In this document: piece by piece, positions 8,131 to 10,967 of the stretch | Layout: every line of letters starts with the position of its first letter | Numbering within the stretch: position 1 is the stretch's first letter | Source of the DNA: Verrucomicrobiota bacterium | GTDB lineage: Bacteria > Verrucomicrobiota > Kiritimatiellia > Kiritimatiellales > Tichowtungiaceae | Assembly: GCA_030619095.1 (NCBI GenBank) | Contig: JAUXCB010000022.1 | Location: 1 to 10,967 of the forward strand | Reading direction: 5' to 3' | DNA length: 10,967 nt | Notes under the pieces: generated by a model | The model's database searches: none | The model's input: the letters and a program-made list of their open reading frames with translations, nothing else | What the model was told of the DNA's origin: nothing | Made by a program: the position numbers and the translations under genes

Positions 8131-8538
8131 ATGAAAAGGAACAACACTCCAGCACTCCAACATTCCAGCACTCCACTCTCCCGAGGCTTCACCCTGATTG
8201 AGATCATGCTCGTGGTCGTCATCATCGGCATCATCATTAGCATCGCCGCGCCGAAGATCGGCGGCAAGCTCGGCAAAGCGCAGAACGTGGCCGCGCGCGC
8301 CAGTCTCAAAAGCATCGAAACCGCCATTAGCAGCTACGAAATGGACAACCTGCGCCTGCCGGACAGCCTGGAGGATCTAACGAAACAACAGAACGGCAAC
8401 GGCCCTTACCTCAGACCGAGCGAGCTGACAGATCCCTGGAGTCAAAAATATCAGTACTCCAAGGGCGGCGCCCACGGAATGGGCTTCGACCTCTCCACCA
8501 CCTCTCCCGATGGCGACAGCTTCAACAACTGGGACTAG
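8131..8538 (+). CDS. gspG: Type II secretion major pseudopilin GspG
   Basis: Major subunit of the periplasmic pseudopilus. From this start the protein is 135 residues: a 19-residue leader ending SRG, then the prepilin peptidase site G/FTLIEIMLVVVIIG with Glu at mature position 5 and the hydrophobic N-terminal helix. The C-terminal half carries GspG hallmarks: LTDPWSQKYQYSKGG (DPW motif) and STTSPDGDSFNNWD, the acidic loop that binds calcium in known GspG structures. The mature chain is about 116 residues, slightly short for the family. The leader is encoded largely by an 8-bp periodic repeat (CACTCCAG type, 8145-8176), giving NTPALQHSSTPL, which is removed on maturation. The ATG at 8131 is preferred over 8095 because of its strong AAGGA. 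The gap from gspF is 44 bp and to gspH 48 bp, both filled by repeat sequence. Confidence 0.93.
   Translation: MKRNNTPALQHSSTPLSRGFTLIEIMLVVVIIGIIISIAAPKIGGKLGKAQNVAARASLKSIETAISSYEMDNLRLPDSLEDLTKQQNGNGPYLRPSELTDPWSQKYQYSKGGAHGMGFDLSTTSPDGDSFNNWD
8145..8176 (+). repeat. 8-bp periodic repeat inside the gspG leader (CACTCCAR type)
   Basis: Four adjacent octads: CACTCCAG, CACTCCAA, CATTCCAG and CACTCCAC. On the reverse strand they read GGAGTGYT and GGAATGTT, the same family as the left arm before gspI; CTCCAACATTCCA here is exactly complementary to TGGAATGTTGGAG there. The octads are translated within the leader peptide. Confidence 0.7.
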
Positions 8539-8540
8539 GC

Positions 8541-8553
8541 GCGGCTTCGCCGC
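8541..8553 (+). other. Small GC-rich hairpin between gspG and gspH
   Basis: GCGGC, TTC and GCCGC form a 5-bp perfect stem three bases after the gspG stop. No T-run follows, so it is not a convincing terminator. It could mark the end of the gspG transcript or the edge of the repeat that begins at 8556. Confidence 0.4.
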
Positions 8554-8555
8554 TT

Positions 8556-8634
8556 GAATATCGAACACCAAACAAGGAACTGAAAAATGAAGAGGTATTT
8601 CCCTTCGCAATTCGATATTCCTTGTTCGATGTTC
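8556..8634 (+). repeat. Inverted repeat of 7-bp GAANNNN units around the gspH start
   Basis: The left arm has heptads GAATATC, GAACACC, AAACAAG and GAACTGA (8556-8583). The right arm, read on the reverse strand, has GAACATC, GAACAAG, GAATATC, GAATTGC and GAAGGGA (8600-8634). AACAAGGAA (8571-8579) pairs perfectly with TTCCTTGTT (8618-8626). GAACA (8563-8567) pairs with TGTTC (8630-8634). The start codon lies in the loop, and the right arm is translated as part of the leader. Confidence 0.75.
8574..8579 (+). promoter_or_regulatory. gspH Shine-Dalgarno site buried in a potential stem
   Basis: AAGGAA lies seven bases before the ATG at 8587. It is inside the 9-base stretch that is perfectly complementary to 8618-8626, so a folded mRNA would hide the ribosome binding site. 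Confidence 0.6.
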
Positions 8635-9087
8635 TGCGGTTCAAAGGGGTTTACCCTCATCGAAATCATGCTGGTGGTGGTGATTATTCTGATTGCCACC
8701 GCTGTCGCAACACCGGTTTTTAGAGGAACATTCAAATCCACACAAATGACCGACGCAACACGCTCCACTGTTCGGATGGCCCGCTTTGCGCGAAGTCTCT
8801 CCATTCTGAGGCAAAGCGAATGTGTGCTTCACTTTGAGGAGGATCGACTCGTCCTGACCTGCGCAGCTCCTGCTGAACCCAAAACAGAACGTCAACTGCC
8901 ACAGGACATCCAGATCGGTTCATTTGAGAATTTATCGGAGGAACACTCCCCCGACAACGCCCGCAAAGTGCATTACTATCCCAACGGCATGAACGACGGA
9001 TTTGAGCTAGCCCTCGAAGACGACCAGGATCACCGCCGCATCATCAAATGCCAACCCTACTCTGGAAAGGTCACCGTCGAGGAATGA
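8587..9087 (+). CDS. gspH: Type II secretion minor pseudopilin GspH
   Basis: A 166-residue prepilin. The leader of 21 residues ends in SKG, followed by FTLIEIMLVVVIILIATAV with Glu at mature position 5. This is the class III signal cleaved and N-methylated by the prepilin peptidase GspO/PilD. The mature chain is about 145 residues with the long helix continuing to about residue 75 (STVRMARFARSLSILRQ) and a beta-rich globular end (CVLHFEEDRLVLTC), fitting the GspH/FimT family. The assignment as H rather than another minor pseudopilin rests on this pattern and on its place between G and I. Leader residues FPSQFDIPCSMFCG are encoded by the right arm of an inverted repeat. The last four bases overlap the gspI start (ATGA), so translational coupling is likely. 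Confidence 0.82.
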   Translation: MKRYFPSQFDIPCSMFCGSKGFTLIEIMLVVVIILIATAVATPVFRGTFKSTQMTDATRSTVRMARFARSLSILRQSECVLHFEEDRLVLTCAAPAEPKTERQLPQDIQIGSFENLSEEHSPDNARKVHYYPNGMNDGFELALEDDQDHRRIIKCQPYSGKVTVEE

Positions 9088-9575
9088 AGGGAAACTGGAA
9101 TAGTGGAATGTTGGAGTATTGGAATAGTGGAAAAGGTAGAGTTTCCGGGCTTTGGAAATCCATGGTTCCATCATTCCATCATTCCATCATTCCGGCCCGC
9201 AAAGCGGGTCTCACTCTCATCGAGGTCATGCTGGCGATTGTCATTTTAGGGATTGGTTCGGGCGTTCTGATGCTGGCGACAGCGCGTTGTATTGCCGTGG
9301 TTTCAAAAGCGCGCCACTACAGCAACGCCCAGCGGCTCATCCTTCAGGTCGGTGCCGAACACCCGTTGAACCGCAAAGAAGTCGAAACCGGAACCGAGTC
9401 GGGCGATTTTGATGACGGCTACAAATGGGAGCGCGAAATCATCGAACCGGAAAGCGAAGAGCGCGAGGGTCTCTACACCGTCCGCACGCGGGTCAGCTGG
9501 TCAACCCGCGGCACAGAGCGCTTTGAGGAAGTCGTCACCTGGCACTTTGTCGAGCCGGAGGAATTCGGGAGATGA
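9084..9575 (+). CDS. gspI: Type II secretion minor pseudopilin GspI
   Basis: From the ATGA overlap with gspH the protein is 163 residues: a 42-residue leader ending PARKAG, then LTLIEVMLAIVILGIGSGVLM with Glu at mature position 5. The mature +1 residue is Leu instead of the usual Phe. The mature 121 residues match GspI, a small pseudopilin that joins GspJ and GspK in the pseudopilus tip, and show the beta-strand end YTVRTRVSWS and FEEVVTWHFVE. Other in-frame starts are 9048, 9108 and 9162; 9162 gives a conventional 16-residue leader (MVPSFHHSIIPARKAG) and lies in the loop of the repeat, so it is a serious alternative. The leader is mostly translated repeat (NWNSGMLEYWNSG, then SFHHSIIP). A small perfect stem CCCGC/GCGGG (9196-9208) encodes the residues at the cleavage site. 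The stop overlaps the gspJ ATG. Confidence 0.85.
   Translation: MKGNWNSGMLEYWNSGKGRVSGLWKSMVPSFHHSIIPARKAGLTLIEVMLAIVILGIGSGVLMLATARCIAVVSKARHYSNAQRLILQVGAEHPLNRKEVETGTESGDFDDGYKWEREIIEPESEEREGLYTVRTRVSWSTRGTERFEEVVTWHFVEPEEFGR
9097..9193 (+). repeat. Imperfect inverted repeat of 8-bp units in the gspI leader
   Basis: The left arm (9097-9131) has octads GGAATAGT, GGAATGTT, GGAGTATT and GGAATAGT, then GGA. The right arm (9166-9193) has three perfect TTCCATCA octads plus TTCC, which reads GGAATGAT on the reverse strand. About 19 bases of the arms can pair with three mismatches. Everything lies in coding sequence if the gene starts at 9084; only the right arm is translated if it starts at 9162. 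Confidence 0.75.
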
Positions 9576-10333
9576 GGGAACGTATGGGAGTCAGGGAGTA
9601 TGGGAGTCAGGGAGCTGGAAGCCAACACGCCCCTACGCCCTTACGCCCTTACGCCCTTACTCTAAAACCACGAAGGGCTTTTACTCTGCTGGAAATCCTC
9701 ATCTCCATGGTGATTCTTTCCATCGCGCTGACCCTGGCCTGGCAAACGTTTTCTGCCGCCACCCGGGCGTGGACCGGGGGACGCAAATTGATGGACACAA
9801 TGCATCACGGTGATTTCGTACTCTCGGAGCTTTCCGCCGCGCTGCGCTCCATGGCGTTTTTCGAGTCCGCACCAGAAAAATATGGTTTCCGGATGGACAA
9901 CAATCCGACCGGTTCTGGCGAACACTCCATCAGTTGGGTGACAGCCAGCCCAGCGTTTATCCCGCGCGGGGATCGCTTTGAGACGGGCCTTCATCGCATT
10001 GAGGTGGGGGCGGGAACAGATGAAGAGGGAGCCGAGGGGTTGACGGTTACTGTCTGGTCGCACCTGACGGACGAGGAGGGAGAGTTCGAAAAGAAAAGCT
10101 GGTTCATTACCGACACCATCAACGGGCTGAGCTGTCGGGTATATGATGACCATCCGGATGAGGAGCGCTGGAGAAACGAGTGGGAGCACACCAACAAAAT
10201 TCCGGGGCTGATTGAGATCACCCTCTACGCAGACCCGATCAAAAAGCAGGACGATCCGGTTGAATTCCGCCAGCTGATCGAAATTCCGCTCGGCCCACCC
10301 ATCACCGATGAAACCCTTTCGGAGGCCAGATGA
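9572..10333 (+). CDS. gspJ: Type II secretion minor pseudopilin GspJ
   Basis: A 253-residue prepilin. The leader of 36 residues ends PRRA, followed by FTLLEILISMVILSIALTLAW with Glu at mature position 5. Ala stands at -1 where Gly is usual, a substitution that may be cleaved less efficiently. The mature chain of about 217 residues has the size and form of GspJ: helix to about residue 95 (VLSELSAALRSMAFF), then a beta-rich domain with SISWVTASPAF, VTVWSHLTD and PGLIEITLYA. GspJ forms the tip complex with GspI and GspK. The start overlaps the gspI stop (ATGA); a second ATG at 9584 follows GAGGGA and is also possible. No start codon lies between 9584 and the cleavage site, so repeat-encoded residues (HAPTPLRPYALT) must be translated. 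The stop again overlaps an ATG at 10330. Confidence 0.88.
   Translation: MRERMGVREYGSQGAGSQHAPTPLRPYALTLKPRRAFTLLEILISMVILSIALTLAWQTFSAATRAWTGGRKLMDTMHHGDFVLSELSAALRSMAFFESAPEKYGFRMDNNPTGSGEHSISWVTASPAFIPRGDRFETGLHRIEVGAGTDEEGAEGLTVTVWSHLTDEEGEFEKKSWFITDTINGLSCRVYDDHPDEERWRNEWEHTNKIPGLIEITLYADPIKKQDDPVEFRQLIEIPLGPPITDETLSEAR
9582..9658 (+). repeat. Inverted repeat of 8-bp units in the gspJ leader
   Basis: The left arm is two perfect tandem copies of GTATGGGAGTCAGGGA (9582-9597, 9598-9613), which are alternating octads. The right arm is ACGCCCCT plus three perfect ACGCCCTT octads (9627-9658), reading GTAAGGGC on the reverse strand. The two arms are imperfectly complementary. All of it is translated if the gene starts at 9572; from 9584 all but the first two bases are. 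Confidence 0.75.
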
Positions 10334-10470
10334 GGAGGAGGTTCCATCATCTAAAAACCCACCCCGGCCTGCGACCACCCCTCCCATGGAGGGAAATAAA
10401 ATGCCGCACGGGAAGTCCCCTCCTTTGGAGGGGTGCCGGAACGGCGGGGTGGGTTATGGAAACCGATTAG
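10330..10470 (+). pseudogene. Start of the expected next pseudopilin gene (gspK position), interrupted by a repeat element
   Basis: An ATG overlapping the gspJ stop (ATGA, the same coupling seen at H/I and I/J) opens a 46-codon frame beginning MRRRFHHLKT. It then runs through GC-rich repeat sequence and stops at 10468-10470, with no prepilin cleavage motif or hydrophobic helix. The position is where gspK normally follows gspJ. The likely reading is that the DUF559 repeat element has entered the leader of gspK, whose body would lie beyond the window. An alternative is that the overlap is chance and gspK starts afresh downstream. Confidence 0.35.
10356..10455 (+). repeat. Inverted pair of GC-rich repeat units upstream of the DUF559 gene
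   Basis: The left unit is 10356-10394 and the right unit, in opposite orientation, is 10417-10455, each 39 bases. They share AACCCACCCC, CACCCCTCC and GGAGGG and differ in the middle, so they could form a long interrupted stem with a 22-base loop. Each unit also contains a small internal hairpin (CCCTCC around CAT in the left copy; CCCCTCC around AAA in the right). The left unit is the same sequence as the tandem units after the DUF559 domain. Confidence 0.8.
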
Positions 10471-10471
10471 A

Positions 10472-10967
10472 ATGAACATCCCAAAATACAAATCAAATTT
10501 AAAACCGTTTGCCAAACAGCTACGATCGAACATGACATTGGCCGAGGTTTTGCTTTGGAAAAGGCTTAATCGTCGACAGCTCGGCGTACGATTCAACCGG
10601 CAAAAACCGATTTCAAAATGGATCGTCGATTTTTACAGCAAAGAGCTTCAACTCGCCATCGAAGTGGATGGGAACAGTCACAACTTCAAAAAGGCAGAGG
10701 ATGATGAACGTCAGCGCCATTTGGAATCCCTCGGAATTCGATTTTTGCGGTTTTGGGATTGTGAAATTAAAACCGACATTGAATCTGTGATTAAACGAAT
10801 TGAGCAATGGATACAGACGAACCCACCCCGGCCTGCGGCCACCCCTCCCATGGAGGGGATTGGAGAGAACCCACCCCGGCCTGCGGCCACCCCTCCCATG
10901 GAGGGGATTGGAGAGAACCCGCCCCGGCCTGCGGCCACCCCTCCCATGGAGGGGATTGGAGAGAACC
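10472..10967 (+). CDS. DUF559 endonuclease-fold protein, incomplete at the window edge, with repeat-encoded tail
   Basis: An open frame of 165 codons with no stop before the window end. Residues 1-115 are a near-complete DUF559 domain, a family related to very-short-patch-repair and PD-(D/E)xK endonucleases. Hallmarks are MTLAEVLLWKRL (E25), GVRFNRQKPI, WIVDFYSKELQLAIEVDG (D53, E64, D66), NSH (H70), DDERQRHLESLG and IRFLRFWDCEI. These acidic and His residues are the expected catalytic set, so it may be an active nuclease; the biological role of DUF559 proteins is largely unknown. From residue 117 the frame continues into tandem 16-residue repeats, NPPRPAATPPMEGIGE. Inverted copies of the same repeat lie just upstream. 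The ATG is 16 bases after the upstream repeat and has no good Shine-Dalgarno sequence. It splits the secretion operon, suggesting later arrival. Confidence 0.85.
   Translation, partial: MNIPKYKSNLKPFAKQLRSNMTLAEVLLWKRLNRRQLGVRFNRQKPISKWIVDFYSKELQLAIEVDGNSHNFKKAEDDERQRHLESLGIRFLRFWDCEIKTDIESVIKRIEQWIQTNPPRPAATPPMEGIGENPPRPAATPPMEGIGENPPRPAATPPMEGIGEN
10820..10967 (+). repeat. Tandem 48-bp GC-rich repeat, three full copies and the start of a fourth
   Basis: Units at 10820-10867, 10868-10915 and 10916-10963 are identical except for one base (ACCC-A versus ACCC-G in the third); AACC at the window edge begins another. Each holds two small hairpins, GGCC-TGC-GGCC and CCCCTCC-CAT-GGAGGGG. The unit length is a multiple of three and all three forward frames lack stops. 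The array continues out of the window. Confidence 0.92.

Noticed and set aside
7427..8176. Minus-strand 249-codon frame beginning MECWNVGVLECC
   Set aside because: Its start is the reverse reading of the gspG octad repeat and the rest is antisense to gspF.
10340..10350. GGTTCCATCAT shared with the gspI right repeat arm (9164-9174), suggesting an older octad repeat in the gspK leader
   Set aside because: An 11-base match is expected several times by chance in a window this long, and no periodic copies follow.
10711..10947. Minus-strand open frame with repeated MGGVAAGRGGFSPIPS
   Set aside because: It is the reverse reading of the tandem 48-bp repeat and the antisense of the DUF559 domain; the plus strand carries the conserved protein family.
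8097..10967. CRISPR-like array
   Set aside because: The repeats are short adjacent units without spacers of regular length, and no cas gene is present.

Overview
The window looks like a chromosomal stretch from a Gram-negative, didermic, carbohydrate-degrading bacterium, most likely of the PVC group (Kiritimatiellota, Lentisphaerota or Verrucomicrobiota). This placement is an inference: a multidomain secreted GH2 glycosidase lies next to a type II secretion operon, and short periodic intergenic repeats of a kind I associate with these phyla are present. No rRNA, tRNA or CRISPR array is visible.

Layout. 1-116 holds no gene I can support. 117-3176 (+) is a secreted GH2 beta-galactosidase-type enzyme with DUF4982, chitobiase-C-like and CBM-like C-terminal modules. 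3312-6059 (+) is a large exported beta-rich protein of unknown function. 6060-6173 is a short convergent gap with two weak terminator candidates. 6174-6767 (-) is a lipoprotein that follows the archaemetzincin motif position by position but lacks nearly all the metal ligands. A 74-bp divergent, AT-rich gap follows. 6842-10333 (+) is a type II secretion operon, gspF-G-H-I-J, with a start codon overlapping the end of gspJ where gspK would be expected. From 10356 to the window end lies a DUF559 (Vsr-like endonuclease fold) gene wrapped in GC-rich palindromic repeats. The gene runs off the edge through tandem in-frame 48-bp copies of the repeat.

How the genes work together. GspF is the inner-membrane platform. 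GspG is the major pseudopilin and GspH/I/J are minor pseudopilins of the periplasmic pseudopilus that pushes folded exoproteins across the outer membrane. The GH2 enzyme and the large exported protein have Sec signals and could be secretion substrates or periplasmic, but nothing here proves that.

Most unusual signal. Each of the four pseudopilin genes has a different 7- or 8-bp periodic repeat at its 5' end. In G, H and I the repeat flanks a plausible start codon, and in all four part of it is translated into the leader peptide, stopping just before the prepilin peptidase cleavage site. The expected fifth leader (gspK) is occupied by the DUF559 repeat element. The repeats therefore sit repeatedly in the one part of each protein that is removed during maturation. 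In gspH the Shine-Dalgarno sequence lies in a perfect 9-bp complementary stem around the start codon.
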